Shown here piece by piece: positions 12,218 to 21,968 of a DNA stretch of 64,000 nucleotides. Under the pieces are notes generated by a model. The model was not told the DNA's origin, made no database searches, and worked only from the letters and a program-made list of their open reading frames with translations. The stretch is from Niveibacterium sp. SC-1 (GTDB lineage: Bacteria; Pseudomonadota; Gammaproteobacteria; Burkholderiales; Rhodocyclaceae): contig NZ_CP151275.1 in assembly GCF_038235435.1 (NCBI RefSeq), positions 3,410,001-3,474,000 of the forward strand, given 5' to 3'. Position 1 is the first letter of the stretch, and each line of letters opens with the position of its first letter. A program made the translations under genes and the position numbers.

Positions 12218-13357
12218 TCAGTCAGCTTTGAGCGCATAGAGTGCACCGTCTTCCGTCTGGGCCACGAAACCCTCGTCGGTGCGCACGAGCGGCGCAGCGA
12301 TCGGGGTGCCGTCGGTCGCCAGGCGTGCGACGAAATGGCCGTCGGACTTATCCAGCAAATGTACATAGCCTTCAAAATCCGCGACTGCGACATAGTTGTC
12401 CAGCGATAGGGGACGCCCGACGCGACGCAGCTTGAGTTCGTCCTGCTTCCAGATCGTCGCGCCGGAATCGGCGTCCAGCGCATAGACGGCGCCGCGCTCG
12501 TCGGTGACGAAGACGCGGCGGCTGTCAGCATCGACGCCGACCGGGGACGAAATGTCGCGCCCCCAGATGGCCTCACCCTTGCTGACGTCGAAACAGGTCA
12601 CGCGTCCCTGGAAGGCGGCAGCGCAAAGGCGTCGGCCGCTCGGCACAGCCTCGCCCACCACATCGGCGAGGCGCTCCAGTTCGGTTGAACCCTTGGGAAA
12701 GGCAACCGAGCCTTCCCAGGCAAGCTGGCCATTGTTCGTCGAAACGGCGGCCAGACGACCGCCGGCAAAGCCTGCAAAGACGAAGCGGTCGAAGCGACGC
12801 AGTCCGTTATAGGTGCGCAGCGAAAGCGGCGGTGTGGTGCGGCTGTAGGTCCAGCGCGGCTTGCCTCCCGCCATGTCGAGGGCAACGATGCGCGCATCCC
12901 CGACCCGTGCGTAGACCTGGTCGCCATCGAGCATCGGCGCGCCATTGATCTCGCCGGTCACGGTAAAGACCCACTTGCGCTTGCCATCCTTCTCGTCCAG
13001 CGCCGTCAGCACGCCGCGGCGACTTGCCACGACCACGAGACCGTAGCCCGCACCGACGCCGGCAACCAGACCTTCGTCGATGCGCGTGGTCCAGACCTTC
13101 TTGCCCTTTTCGATACGCGACACATCACCCTTGGCACTGGCAGCGAAGACCGCTTCACCCGATACCGCGGGCTGCAGCAGCGTCTTCTCGATGTCGCCAC
13201 CACTCAGGTACCACTGCCGCGTGATCTGCGTGCTCGCGGTGAAGGGCTTGAGCGGCGCCGGTTGCTCCAGCGGTTCGCTCTTGCGCCAGAACATCAGCGA
13301 AGAACAGCCCGAAAGCAGACCCACAGCGGCCAGGGCAAGCAGCAGGGAACGCCGCAT
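12218..13357 (-). CDS. bamB: Outer membrane assembly lipoprotein BamB
   Basis: A 379-aa lipoprotein of the BAM complex. The signal peptide ends with lipobox LLSGC (Cys about residue 18). An eight-bladed beta-propeller of PQQ-like repeats follows (recurring ALDxxxGxxxW units such as ALDMAGGKPRWTYS and ALDADSGATIWKQ). It scaffolds BamA and assists beta-barrel insertion. The ATG at 13355-13357 overlaps the yfgM stop as TGATG; a GTG one codon earlier is also in frame. The yfgM-bamB-der order is conserved in proteobacteria. Confidence 0.95.
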   Translation of the reverse strand: MRRSLLLALAAVGLLSGCSSLMFWRKSEPLEQPAPLKPFTASTQITRQWYLSGGDIEKTLLQPAVSGEAVFAASAKGDVSRIEKGKKVWTTRIDEGLVAGVGAGYGLVVVASRRGVLTALDEKDGKRKWVFTVTGEINGAPMLDGDQVYARVGDARIVALDMAGGKPRWTYSRTTPPLSLRTYNGLRRFDRFVFAGFAGGRLAAVSTNNGQLAWEGSVAFPKGSTELERLADVVGEAVPSGRRLCAAAFQGRVTCFDVSKGEAIWGRDISSPVGVDADSRRVFVTDERGAVYALDADSGATIWKQDELKLRRVGRPLSLDNYVAVADFEGYVHLLDKSDGHFVARLATDGTPIAAPLVRTDEGFVAQTEDGALYALKAD

Positions 13358-14004
13358 CACTGAGCGCCCCCGAGCGCGTCGTACTTGAGCTCGACAACGC
13401 TCTTGAGCGTCTGTGCTTCGCGCTCCGTACCGATCGCATCCAGCGCTTCCTTGTACGAAAGCTTGGCGGCGTCAGTCTTGCCCTGGGCGCTGAGCACGTC
13501 ACCCTTGAGGTCGGCGTAGCGGGCCCGGAAAGCATCTGCCGGCTTGGTATCGAGCAGCTTCAGCGCGCCGTCGAAGTTCTTTTCATCGAGCAGCAGCGCT
13601 GCCAGGCGCAGACGCGCCAGGTCGCGTAACAGCGGGTCGTTGGCCTTGTCGACCGCCCACTGGAGCTTGGTCTTGGCGCTCGCCTTGTCGCCGGTCTCGG
13701 CCTGGACCTGCGCGGCCAGCAGTGCCGAAAGGTCTGCATAGGCGGTACCCGAGTACTTCTCGGCGATCGCGCCCGAAGCTTCGCGGACCTTCTGCGCATC
13801 CTTGCGCTCGACGCCCTGGATCAGGGTGGTGTAGGCCGCACCCGCCTCGGAGGCCTTGCTGCCCTGGTAGTAGTCCCAAGCACGCCAGCCGACGACGACG
13901 ACGGCGAAGATCACCGCGATCGCGGTGATGAGGTTGCCCCACTTCTCCCACCAGGCCTTGAGCGTTGCAAGCTGTTCCTGTTCTTCGAGGTCAAACGCTG
14001 CCAT
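13357..14004 (-). CDS. yfgM: YfgM family periplasmic TPR protein
   Basis: A 215-aa inner-membrane protein with a cytoplasmic N-terminus ([19 protein letters not shown]), one transmembrane segment (about 22-42, [20 protein letters not shown]) and periplasmic TPR-like helices. Homologues associate with SecYEG and PpiD and take part in periplasmic chaperone networks. The ATG at 14002-14004 lies inside the end of hisS (14-bp overlap); homologues start at MAAFDLEEQ. It is coupled to bamB by a one-base overlap. Confidence 0.9.
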   Translation of the reverse strand: MAAFDLEEQEQLATLKAWWEKWGNLITAIAVIFAVVVVGWRAWDYYQGSKASEAGAAYTTLIQGVERKDAQKVREASGAIAEKYSGTAYADLSALLAAQVQAETGDKASAKTKLQWAVDKANDPLLRDLARLRLAALLLDEKNFDGALKLLDTKPADAFRARYADLKGDVLSAQGKTDAAKLSYKEALDAIGTEREAQTLKSVVELKYDALGGAQ

Positions 14005-15292
14005 CTTCTTCTTCCACGTTGTAGAGCAGTGCGGCGAGGGTCTCGCCAAGTTGGGCCGCGGGGATGCGACGCTGTTCTCCGCCCTCGCGAAGCAACTTGA
14101 AGCTCGCTTCCTCGCTCTGGGCTTCTTCGTCACCGATCACGACGGCCACCGTAGCGCCCGAGGTGTCAGCCTTTTTCATCTGGTTCTTGAACTTGCCACC
14201 GCCGCAGTGCAGGACCACGGAGAAACCGTAGTCGCGCAACTGTTCGGAAACACGCACCGCGAACCGGCCGGCTGCTTCGCCCTGATGCACGAGATAGACG
14301 TCCGGCGGCACGCGGGCCGCATCGCCCTGCACTTCCGACCACAGCAGCATCAGGCGTTCGATGCCCATAGCGAAACCGCAGGCGGGCATCGGCTTGCCGC
14401 CGAGTTGCTCGACCAGGCCATCGTAGCGGCCGCCCGCGCAGACGGTCGCCTGCGCGCCGAGCTTGTCGGTCACCCACTCGAACACGGTGCGGTTGTAGTA
14501 GTCGAGACCGCGCACGAGGCGTGGGTTGATGCGATAGACGATGGACGCCTCGCGCAGCCAGTCCTGCACGCCCTCGAAGTGCGCACGCGACTCCTCGCCG
14601 AGGAAGTCGGTCAGTTTGGGCGCGGCCTCGACCATCTCCTGCATCGCCGGGTTCTTGGTATCCAGGATCCGCAGCGGGTTGGCGTAGAGGCGACGCTGGG
14701 CGTCTTCGTCGAGCAGATCCTTGTGCTGTTCGAGATAGGCAATCAGCGCCTGGCGATGCGCGGCACGCTCATCGCTGGAGCCCAGGGAGTTGATCTCCAG
14801 GCTCACATGTTCTTCGAGGCCGAGATCGCGCCACAGCCGGGCACACATGATGATGTGTTCGGCATCGATGTCCGGCCCGGTGAAGCCCAGCGCTTCGACA
14901 CCAACCTGGTGGAACTGGCGCTGGCGCCCCTTCTGCGGACGCTCATGGCGGAACATCGGGCCTTGGTAGTAGAGACGTTGCGGCCCTTCGGAGTTGACCA
15001 GGTTGTGCTCGAGCACCGCACGCACGCACGCTGCAGTGCCTTCGGGACGCAGGGTCAGGTGATCGCCGTTGAGACGGTCTTCGAAGGCGTACATCTCCTT
15101 CTCGACGATATCGGTGTGCTCACCGACGCCGCGCACGAACAGCTGGGTGAGCTCGACGATAGGCGTGCGGACCGGCCGGTAGCCGTAGTCGCGCAACCAG
15201 CCGCGCACGAGCTCCTCGAAGAGCTCCCAGCGCTCGGCCTCGTCGGGCAGGATGTCGTGCATGCCGCGCACGCCCTGGATCAGCTGACTCAT
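13991..15292 (-). CDS. hisS: Histidine--tRNA ligase
   Basis: A 433-aa class II aminoacyl-tRNA synthetase. Motif 1 region [17 protein letters not shown] at the N-terminus, motif 2 ([20 protein letters not shown], about 113-132), histidine A motifs ([13 protein letters not shown] near 259), motif 3 ([11 protein letters not shown] near 310) and an anticodon-binding C-terminal domain are all present. It lies 28 bp after ispG and overlaps yfgM by 14 bp. Confidence 0.97.
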   Translation of the reverse strand: MSQLIQGVRGMHDILPDEAERWELFEELVRGWLRDYGYRPVRTPIVELTQLFVRGVGEHTDIVEKEMYAFEDRLNGDHLTLRPEGTAACVRAVLEHNLVNSEGPQRLYYQGPMFRHERPQKGRQRQFHQVGVEALGFTGPDIDAEHIIMCARLWRDLGLEEHVSLEINSLGSSDERAAHRQALIAYLEQHKDLLDEDAQRRLYANPLRILDTKNPAMQEMVEAAPKLTDFLGEESRAHFEGVQDWLREASIVYRINPRLVRGLDYYNRTVFEWVTDKLGAQATVCAGGRYDGLVEQLGGKPMPACGFAMGIERLMLLWSEVQGDAARVPPDVYLVHQGEAAGRFAVRVSEQLRDYGFSVVLHCGGGKFKNQMKKADTSGATVAVVIGDEEAQSEEASFKLLREGGEQRRIPAAQLGETLAALLYNVEEEDGSV

Positions 15293-15320
15293 TGTTCTCC
15301 CTGTCTCATGCCCGCAGGCC

Positions 15321-16565
15321 TCAGCCCTTGCGGGTGTACTTGGTGGTGACGTAGTCGTCGATGATCGCGACGAACTCGTTGGCGATGTTGTCGCCCCGCA
15401 GGGTCACCGTCTTCTGTCCGTCGACGAACACCGGTGCTGCCGGCGACTCGCCGGTTCCCGGCAGGGAAATACCGATATTCGCGTGCTTGCTCTCGCCGGG
15501 ACCGTTCACGATGCAGCCCATCACGGCCAGCGTCAGATTCTCGACGCCGTCATACTGGGTCTTCCACTCCGGCATCTTGTCGCGCACGTAGGTCTGCACC
15601 GATTGCGCAAGCTCCTGGAAGAAGGTGCTCGTGGTACGGCCGCAGCCCGGACAGGCCGTCACCATCGGCGTGAAGGCGCGCAAACCCATGCTCTGCAGGA
15701 TCTCCTGCGCCACCACGACTTCCTGCGTGCGCGCGCCGCCCGGCTCGGGCGTGAGCGAGACGCGGATGGTATCGCCGATGCCTTCCTGCAGGAGCACGGC
15801 CAGCGCGGCCGTGGAGGCGACGATACCCTTGCTGCCCATGCCGGCCTCGGTGAGACCCAGGTGCAGCGGGTAGTCACTGCGCGCGGCGAGCATGCGATAG
15901 ACCGCGATCAGATCCTGCACGCTCGACACCTTGGCCGACAGGATGATGCGATCGCGCGCCATGCCGAACTCTTCGGCCTTTGCGGCGGATTCCAGCGCGG
16001 AGGTGACCAGCGCCTCGCGCATCACCGCGCCGGCGTCCAGCGGCTCGGCGCGCTGGGCGTTGGCGTCCATGATACGGGCGAGCACGCTCTGGTCGAGCGA
16101 GCCCCAGTTCACCCCGATGCGTACCGGCTTGTCGTACTTGCAGGCAAGCTCGATGATCGCGGCGAACTGCGGGTCCTTCTTCTGGCCCGCACCGACGTTG
16201 CCCGGGTTGATCCGATACTTGGCGAGGCCTTCCGCACACTCCGGGAACTGGGTGAGCAGGCGGTGCCCGTTGTAGTGGAAGTCGCCGACCAGCGGCACCT
16301 CCACGTTCATCTTCGCGAGCTGCTCAAGGATCCGCGGCACGGCGGCGGCGGACTCCTCGTTGTTCACCGTGATGCGGACCATCTCGGAGCCCGCGCGCGC
16401 GAGCTGTGCAACCTGGATCGCAGTGGCGATGTGGTCGGCCGTATCGGTGTTGGTCATCGACTGGACGACCACGGGCGCGCCGCCGCCGACCTTGACCTTG
16501 CCGATGCGAACCTGCCGCGTGATACGGCGCGCGAGCGCGCCAGCGGCATTCAGATGATCTGTCAT
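15321..16565 (-). CDS. ispG: 4-hydroxy-3-methylbut-2-en-1-yl diphosphate synthase IspG (flavodoxin-dependent type)
   Basis: A 414-aa [4Fe-4S] enzyme of the MEP pathway that converts MEcPP to HMBPP. The TIM-barrel N-terminal half has [11 protein letters not shown] near residue 34 and YRINPGNVG near 116. The C-terminal cluster domain has the cysteine ligands in [17 protein letters not shown] and in [18 protein letters not shown]. It is 11 bp after rodZ. The rodZ-ispG-hisS order is widespread in proteobacteria. Confidence 0.96.
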   Translation of the reverse strand: MTDHLNAAGALARRITRQVRIGKVKVGGGAPVVVQSMTNTDTADHIATAIQVAQLARAGSEMVRITVNNEESAAAVPRILEQLAKMNVEVPLVGDFHYNGHRLLTQFPECAEGLAKYRINPGNVGAGQKKDPQFAAIIELACKYDKPVRIGVNWGSLDQSVLARIMDANAQRAEPLDAGAVMREALVTSALESAAKAEEFGMARDRIILSAKVSSVQDLIAVYRMLAARSDYPLHLGLTEAGMGSKGIVASTAALAVLLQEGIGDTIRVSLTPEPGGARTQEVVVAQEILQSMGLRAFTPMVTACPGCGRTTSTFFQELAQSVQTYVRDKMPEWKTQYDGVENLTLAVMGCIVNGPGESKHANIGISLPGTGESPAAPVFVDGQKTVTLRGDNIANEFVAIIDDYVTTKYTRKG

Positions 16566-16576
16566 GGAATCCGGAC

Positions 16577-17509
16577 TCAGTTCAGCGTCAGGCGCGCGAC
16601 ATTGACCTTGGTCTTCTCGGCCAGCCCCACGTCCTTGCCCATGTAGCGCAGTTTCACGCCACGCGCATTGCCGACCACGAGGGCAAACGGAGCCTGCCCC
16701 TGCACCTGCTGGATTTCGCCCGCCTTGTTCAGACGCGAAAAGACGATCTTGCCGCTGGCATCGCGCACCTCAACCCAGGCGTCTTCCTCGAAACTGAATT
16801 CCAGGCTCTTCTGCCCTTCTACCACCGCTGCGGCGGACTGCGCCGCAGCCGGCTTCGTCGCGCTAGGCGCCGACTGCGCGGCCAGCGGCTTGCTGGCGGC
16901 CGCCGGCACATGCACTGCGCTCGCCGCGGCAACCGGGGTAACTGCGGGTTGCGAGGCCTCGGCAGACGGTTCGACCTGCGCCGTCACGACTGCAGTCTCT
17001 TCCGAGACGGGCGGGAACACCGGCTCCGAAGCCTGCGCGCTCGGCACGCTGTTCGCAGTCAAAGGCGCTTCATGCTTGCGCGTGGCAAATCCGGAGTACC
17101 AGAACACCAAGCCGACGATCACGAGCACCACCAGCGCCAGCAAGGCGGGCAGCGCTGAAGGCGACTTGTAGCCGTTGGGCTCGGCAGGCACGGTGCCCTC
17201 AGCGTTCGATTCGAGGTCGAGGCGCTGATCGACCGGACCGCGTGGCTGCAGGCGAGCGAGCAACGGCGCCGGATCCAGGTCAAGGTAGCGCGCGTAGTTG
17301 CGCACGAAACCCCGCACCCAGGCTTGTCCCGGCAGCTTGTCGAAACGCTCTTCCTCGATCGCCTCGATCTGGCGGACCGAGAGCTTGAGCATCTGCGCGA
17401 TGTCCGAACGCGTCAGCCCGCGCGCCTCGCGCGCCTGACGCAATGCCTCACCCGAAGCGGCAACGCCTTCAGGCTGCGCTTCGCTCTGCGAATCGACGCG
17501 TTCGCTCAC
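16577..17509 (-). CDS. rodZ: Cytoskeletal protein RodZ-like (HTH_25 + DUF4115)
   Basis: A 310-aa bitopic protein linking MreB to the elongasome. The N-terminal Xre-like helix-turn-helix ([20 protein letters not shown], residues 20-39, with [14 protein letters not shown] following) is in the cytoplasm. A transmembrane segment lies near residues 121-141. An Ala/Pro/Ser-rich linker (about 150-230) leads to the C-terminal DUF4115 beta domain. The start is GTG, overlapping the pilW stop as GTGA, so translation should be coupled to the broken pilW gene. Polar effects of that lesion on rodZ are possible. Confidence 0.9.
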   Translation of the reverse strand: MSERVDSQSEAQPEGVAASGEALRQAREARGLTRSDIAQMLKLSVRQIEAIEEERFDKLPGQAWVRGFVRNYARYLDLDPAPLLARLQPRGPVDQRLDLESNAEGTVPAEPNGYKSPSALPALLALVVLVIVGLVFWYSGFATRKHEAPLTANSVPSAQASEPVFPPVSEETAVVTAQVEPSAEASQPAVTPVAAASAVHVPAAASKPLAAQSAPSATKPAAAQSAAAVVEGQKSLEFSFEEDAWVEVRDASGKIVFSRLNKAGEIQQVQGQAPFALVVGNARGVKLRYMGKDVGLAEKTKVNVARLTLN

Positions 17510-18328
17510 TCGAAATTCCCCGCGAGGTAATCCTGGTATTGCTGCGAGTCCGGGAAGCGGCCCTTCAGCTTCTGCGCGTAAGACTCCATGGCGTCCTGAT
17601 GACCCAGCTTGCGCTCGATGCGCAGTCCCAGCCAGACGATCTCCGGATTGACGTCAGAACGCTGGTTGAGCTCGGTCACGAGCCCGCGAGCGCGGTTGAA
17701 GTCACCCTGCTTGTAAGCCAGCTCGGCAAGATTGAAGAGCGCCACGGTATTCGACGGATCCAGGGTGTAGGCCTTCGCGAACTGCGCCGCCGCGCCCTTC
17801 TCGTCCTTCGCGCGCAGCAGGCACAGGCCGGCGTTGGTCGCCGGCCGCGTCGGCGTTGTGTAGAACGGATTCTGCTTAGAACGGATTCTGCTGCGCCTTG
17901 GCGAGCCGCTCCAGACCTTCCTTCTCGCGCCCGTTCGAGCACAGAAACCAGCCGTAGGCGTTATTCACCTCGGGGTCGCCCGGCGCCGCAGCTGCCGCCG
18001 CCTCGAAAGCCTTCTGGGCCGCCGGCTTCTCGTCGAGCAAGGCGTGCACCGAAGCGAGCAGAAGCTGCGCCGGTGCATAGCTGGGGTCGATCGCGACCGA
18101 GACCCGGGCCTCTTCCATGGCCGTGCCGATACGTCCCGACTGCAGATACGCGTTGCCCAGCTCCACATGGCTGCGTGCCATGCGCCGCTGTTCCGTCACC
18201 ACGGGCTGTTCGGACACCGGACGTTCGGCCTCACCCTCCGCGACTTTCGCAACTTGAGGACCGCTGGGCGCCACACAGGCGGCGAGGACGGCGAGGACGG
18301 CCAGGGACTGCAAAGACCTCAGGGTCAA
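17506..18328 (-). pseudogene. pilW: Type IV pilus biogenesis/stability protein PilW, frameshifted
   Basis: Lipoprotein with TPRs needed for PilQ secretin multimerisation in type IV pili. The 5' part (TTG start at 18328 with GGAGG seven bases upstream; signal peptide; lipobox LAAC) runs through TPRs to an abrupt stop at 17876-17878. The remaining TPRs continue in another frame to 17506. A 16-bp sequence is present twice in tandem (17861-17876 and 17877-17892), and the junction itself makes the TAA stop. Removing one copy gives a continuous 268-aa PilW with the expected NPFYTTPTRPATNAG segment. The first piece alone would be 150 aa, with no C-terminal half. It overlaps rlmN and rodZ by 4 bp each. 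Either a real slippage mutation or an assembly artefact. Confidence 0.88.
17861..17892. repeat. 16-bp perfect tandem duplication inside pilW
   Basis: TAGAACGGATTCTGCT occurs twice head to tail. Because 16 is not a multiple of three, the duplication shifts the pilW frame and its junction creates a stop codon. Slipped-strand loss of one copy would restore the gene exactly. Confidence 0.97.
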
Positions 18329-19416
18329 GATCGAACCTCCGTGACGGGAATGGTGCGCTTGCTGGTGCGACGGGTCTTGTCGACCACCTGACCGGCCAGT
18401 TGGCCGCAGGCAGCGTCCACATCGTCACCGCGAGTCTTGCGGGTCGTCGTGACAATCCCGGCATCCATCAGCACCTGCGAGAAGCGGCGGATCTGCTGGG
18501 CGGGGGACCGTCCGAAACCGGAGTTCGGGAAGGGATTGAACGGGATCAGGTTGAACTTGCACGGCACGTCGCGGGTGAGCGCCACGAGCTGGTGAGCATG
18601 TTCAAGACTGTCATTCACGCCATCGAGCATCACGTACTCGAAGGTGACGAAATCCCGCGGGGCACGCTCGAGGTAACGCTGACAGGCAGCCATCAGCTCC
18701 TTGAGCGGGTACTTCTTGTTGATCGGTACCAGTTCGTCGCGCAGCGCGTCGTTGGGCGCATGCAGCGACACGGCCAGCGCGACCGGGCAGGCATCGCGCA
18801 GGCGATCCATCGCCGGGACGATGCCCGAAGTGGATACCGTCACCCGACGTCGCGACAGCCCGTAGGCGTTGTCGTCGAGCATCAGGTTGAGCGCCGACAC
18901 TACGTTCTCGAAGTTCGCCAGGGGCTCGCCCATGCCCATCATCACCACGTTGCTGACGATCCGGTCGCCATCTGGCGAGGCGCCCAGCATGCGGTTGGCA
19001 AGCCACAGCTGGCCGATGATCTCGGCTGCCGAAAGATTGCGGTTGAAGCCCTGCTTGCCGGTCGAGCAGAAAGCGCAGTCCAGCGCACAGCCGGCCTGCG
19101 AGGAGATGCACAGCGTGCCGCGCGTCGCCTCGGGGATGAACACGGTTTCGACAGCGTTGTTGTTGCCGACGTCGAGCAGCCATTTGCGGGTGCCGTCGGT
19201 CGAGGTGTTGTCGCGCACCGGCACCGGCGGCTGTACGCAAGCCGAAGTGGCCAACTTGGCGCGCAGCGACTTGGCGACATCGGTCATCGCCTCGAAGTCG
19301 GTGACGCCGAACCGATGGATCCAGCGCAGCACCTGACGGGCGCGGAAAGGCTTCTCGCCTTGCGCGGCGAACCAGTCGGTAAGGCTGGTGGCGTCGAAAT
19401 CGAGGAGATTCTGCAT
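18325..19416 (-). CDS. rlmN: Dual-specificity 23S rRNA/tRNA adenine-C2 methyltransferase RlmN
   Basis: A 363-aa radical-SAM enzyme that methylates C2 of A2503 in 23S rRNA and A37 of some tRNAs. The N-terminal region ([21 protein letters not shown]) contacts RNA. The radical-SAM cluster motif is [19 protein letters not shown], near residues 106-124. [10 protein letters not shown] is the glycine-rich SAM site. Catalytic Cys residues lie in the CxxxCxxC region and near the C-terminus ([10 protein letters not shown]). The ATG at 19414-19416 ([11 protein letters not shown]) is chosen as homologues begin there. Overlaps pilW by 4 bp; a 59-bp gap separates it from ndk. Confidence 0.95.
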   Translation of the reverse strand: MQNLLDFDATSLTDWFAAQGEKPFRARQVLRWIHRFGVTDFEAMTDVAKSLRAKLATSACVQPPVPVRDNTSTDGTRKWLLDVGNNNAVETVFIPEATRGTLCISSQAGCALDCAFCSTGKQGFNRNLSAAEIIGQLWLANRMLGASPDGDRIVSNVVMMGMGEPLANFENVVSALNLMLDDNAYGLSRRRVTVSTSGIVPAMDRLRDACPVALAVSLHAPNDALRDELVPINKKYPLKELMAACQRYLERAPRDFVTFEYVMLDGVNDSLEHAHQLVALTRDVPCKFNLIPFNPFPNSGFGRSPAQQIRRFSQVLMDAGIVTTTRKTRGDDVDAACGQLAGQVVDKTRRTSKRTIPVTEVRS

Positions 19417-19475
19417 CGGTACGGTCCTACACGGGCAAAGCGGCAACGCCGCTTCGCCGCGCTACCACTCGCCGA

Positions 19476-19901
19476 TCAACGGGAGTAGACGTTCATGCCG
19501 GGGAAGAAGAAAGCAACTTCCACCGCGGCGGTTTCGGGGGCGTCGGAACCATGGACCGCATTGGCGTCAATGGATTCCGCAAAGTCGGCGCGGATGGTGC
19601 CTGCAGCGGCCTTCTTCGGATCGGTGGCGCCCATCAGTTCGCGGTTCTTGGCGATCGCGCCCTCACCTTCCAGCACGGAAATCACCACCGGGCCGGAGGT
19701 CATGAAGCTCACCAGATCCTTGAAGAAGGGGCGCTCCTTGTGCACGGCGTAGAACTGACCGGCTTCGGCTGCGGACAGCTGCACCAACTTGGACGCAACG
19801 ATCTTCAGGCCCGCGTCTTCGAAGCGGGTGTAGATCTTGCCGATCACGTTCTTCGCGACGGCATCGGGCTTAATGATGGAAAGAGTGCGTTCGATCGCCA
19901 T
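19476..19901 (-). CDS. ndk: Nucleoside diphosphate kinase
   Basis: A 141-aa enzyme that equilibrates nucleoside di- and triphosphates through a phosphohistidine. The active-site His117 lies in NAVHGSDA, preceded by [11 protein letters not shown]. The N-terminus [15 protein letters not shown] is diagnostic. The start at 19901 (MAIERTL) is preferred to an upstream ATG four codons earlier. It is probably the first gene of the minus-strand housekeeping block; the 188-bp gap upstream could hold its promoter. Confidence 0.97.
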   Translation of the reverse strand: MAIERTLSIIKPDAVAKNVIGKIYTRFEDAGLKIVASKLVQLSAAEAGQFYAVHKERPFFKDLVSFMTSGPVVISVLEGEGAIAKNRELMGATDPKKAAAGTIRADFAESIDANAVHGSDAPETAAVEVAFFFPGMNVYSR

Positions 19902-20089
19902 GAACTGCTCCAAATCTGCCAGGGGAAATAGCTAAACGGCTGATTGTATCAGGCTTTTGGCGCCGTCCCGGCAGGCTTCAGGCCCTTTGCTGGCCTTTAC
20001 CTGCCGCCGCCGCAGACGCGCTGGCGAGCCGCGCAGCCCGCCGGAAATATGCCTCCGTCCTCGCCGGGAAGGCGTGGACAGGCACATCT

Positions 20090-20830
20090 TCAGGCCTGGG
20101 TCGCACGCAGGGTCGGATCCAGGGCTTCTCGCTCGTCGAACACGAAGCAGGTGCCATCGAAATGGCGTGACTGGGTGCGCTCGAAATAGGCCAGGATGCC
20201 ACCCTCGAGCTGGACGACGTTGTCCAGCCCTTGCTCGTGCGCCAGCAACGCCGCCTTCTCGCAGCGGATCCCACCGGTGCAGTAGCTCACCACCGTTTTT
20301 CCTGCCAACGCCTCGCGATGGGCCTGCAGCGCCCGGGGAAACTCGGTGAACTTGTCGATGCGCCAGTCGATCGCGTTGCGGAAGCGGCCGAAGTCGACCT
20401 CGAAGGCGTTGCGCGTATCCAGCATCACCACCGGACGGCCCTCGTCATCTGCGCCCGCGTCGAGCCAGCGTTCCAGCGTCTCGGGGCTGACGGCGGGCGC
20501 GCGACCGGCCTCGGGACGAATTGCCGGGTGGTCCATGCGGATGATCTCGCGCTTGATCTTCACTCGCAGACGCTTGAAGGGCTGGGTCGCCGACCAGCTT
20601 TCCTTGATCGTGAGTCCGGCGAGGCGCGGGTCGCGCTCAAGCCAGGCGAGGAAGCCACGCACCGCGTCGGACGGCCCTGCCAGAAAGAGATTGATCCCCT
20701 CTTCCGCGAGTAACACGGTACCCCGCAGCTGCGCTGCGTCGGCCGCATCGCGGACCGCGATGCGCAGTTCTTCAAGTGCGTCCAGCGTAACGAAACGATA
20801 GCTGGCGATGTTCAGTACTGATTGATCCAT
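20090..20830 (-). CDS. trhO: tRNA uridine(34) hydroxylase TrhO (rhodanese-fold)
   Basis: A 246-aa protein of the UPF0176/YceA family that hydroxylates U34 of tRNAs to ho5U using prephenate-derived chemistry. An N-terminal ferredoxin-like UPF0176 domain (NIASYRFVTLDALEELR; GTVLLAEEGINLFLAG) is followed by a rhodanese domain. That domain has the conserved DTRNAFEVDFGRF segment and catalytic loop CTGGIRCEKAA near residues 192-202. It lacks the extra C-terminal zinc-like extension of longer members. It is separated from ndk by 188 bp with no other gene. Confidence 0.88.
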   Translation of the reverse strand: MDQSVLNIASYRFVTLDALEELRIAVRDAADAAQLRGTVLLAEEGINLFLAGPSDAVRGFLAWLERDPRLAGLTIKESWSATQPFKRLRVKIKREIIRMDHPAIRPEAGRAPAVSPETLERWLDAGADDEGRPVVMLDTRNAFEVDFGRFRNAIDWRIDKFTEFPRALQAHREALAGKTVVSYCTGGIRCEKAALLAHEQGLDNVVQLEGGILAYFERTQSRHFDGTCFVFDEREALDPTLRATQA

Positions 20831-20945
20831 GGCGCAATTGTAAGGCTTGCCGTCAGTCGGAAAGCGCTGCTGCCCTTGCCGCCATCCGCCCGGCCACGGC
20901 TACACTGCGCGTCTGTCGACCATGCAGGACCGAGGACGTCGCACC

Positions 20946-21350
20946 ATGCTCCCACCGCGCCACACCCGCCTGATCGTCTCGCTCTGCCTGCTCGCCGGCG
21001 CCCTTGGCGTCCAGGCCGCAGGCTCCGACGTGTACAAGTGGCGCGATGCCGACGGCAAGATCATCTACGGCGACCGCCCGCCCCAGGGCGTGAAGGCCGA
21101 AAAGGTGGAAGCCCAGATCACTACCGTCCCGGCGCAGATCAACACGCCCAATCAGCCACTCCGCAACCCCGCGCCCGCCAGGCCCACCGCCAAGGAACAG
21201 GCCCCGATGGCCATCACCGGCGCCACCCGGCAACAACTGCTCGACACCTGCGCCGCGGCGGGCGGGACGGACTGCGAAGCCTTGGTGAACCAGGCCATGG
21301 AAGAAGCGGTGAAGCGCCAGGCCGAGGCCGCGAGCCGCCCCACCGAGTAA
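20946..21350 (+). CDS. DUF4124 domain periplasmic protein
   Basis: A 134-aa secreted protein. Signal peptide of about 23 residues (LIVSLCLLAGALGVQAAG) is followed by a DUF4124 domain with the typical VYKWRDADGKIIYGDRPPQG segment (about residues 28-47). A Pro/Ala-rich middle and a Cys-containing C-terminal helix (LLDTCAAAGGTDCEALV) follow. The ATG at 20946 has GAGGA nine bases upstream. The function of DUF4124 is unknown. It is transcribed divergently from trhO. Confidence 0.8.
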   Translation: MLPPRHTRLIVSLCLLAGALGVQAAGSDVYKWRDADGKIIYGDRPPQGVKAEKVEAQITTVPAQINTPNQPLRNPAPARPTAKEQAPMAITGATRQQLLDTCAAAGGTDCEALVNQAMEEAVKRQAEAASRPTE

Positions 21351-21362
21351 GACCGCGCAGCC

Positions 21363-21950
21363 TCAGGCGGTCGCGGCCGCCCGCTTGCGCCTGGCCATGG
21401 CTCCCTGCAGCAGTGCCGCCCCAAGCCCGAGGATGAAGGCCAGGTAGGCGAAGACGAATCCGCCGAACTTGACCGCGGAGAAGCTCGAATACACCCAGGC
21501 CCAGGCCGGCGCAAAGCCAGTCGGATCGGCCAGCATCACGTAGCTCACCAGGTTCTCCAGGGCATCGCACAGGGGCGCGATCAGCGAGATCAACGCAGCC
21601 CCCACCAGCCAGCTACGCCCCCGGCTCAGGAGCGGGAAGAGGCGCGACACCGCCAGAAGTGCCAGCGGATGCAGCAAAGCCACCGAAGCGATGAACAGGA
21701 AGTCGATGTTCTGGGTGTGCACATACGTCTGCAACGTGCCCAGCTGGATCATCGTGGCGTACCAGCCCTTGATGCGTTCCGCGCTGAAGGACAACTGCGC
21801 GACGTGGTAAGGCACCGGATAGCGCGAGGCGGCATAGCTCGCGTTCAGGATGTTCATCGCCAGGCCGCGCAGGACCAGTGCGACGGGTACGGACAGCCAC
21901 AGCACGAAGCCGGACGGGGTACGCGAAAGCGTCTGGATCAGTTTTTTCAT
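21363..21950 (-). CDS. Uncharacterised four-helix inner-membrane protein
   Basis: A 195-aa protein with about four hydrophobic segments (near residues 15-33, 83-103, 115-135 and 160-182) and a basic C-terminus (RRKRAA). The short N-terminal cytoplasmic part is followed by a periplasmic-looking loop with SYAASRYPVPYHVAQLSFSAERIKGW. I do not recognise the family. It follows the epimerase gene by 18 bp in the same direction, so the two likely form an operon controlled by the divergent LysR regulator. Confidence 0.7.
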   Translation of the reverse strand: MKKLIQTLSRTPSGFVLWLSVPVALVLRGLAMNILNASYAASRYPVPYHVAQLSFSAERIKGWYATMIQLGTLQTYVHTQNIDFLFIASVALLHPLALLAVSRLFPLLSRGRSWLVGAALISLIAPLCDALENLVSYVMLADPTGFAPAWAWVYSSFSAVKFGGFVFAYLAFILGLGAALLQGAMARRKRAAATA

Positions 21951-21968
21951 GGCAGCGCTCCGATTCGC

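Noticed and set aside
13991..14004. Frameshift between hisS and yfgM
   Set aside because: The 14-bp overlap is a normal gene overlap; both proteins are full length with correct ends.
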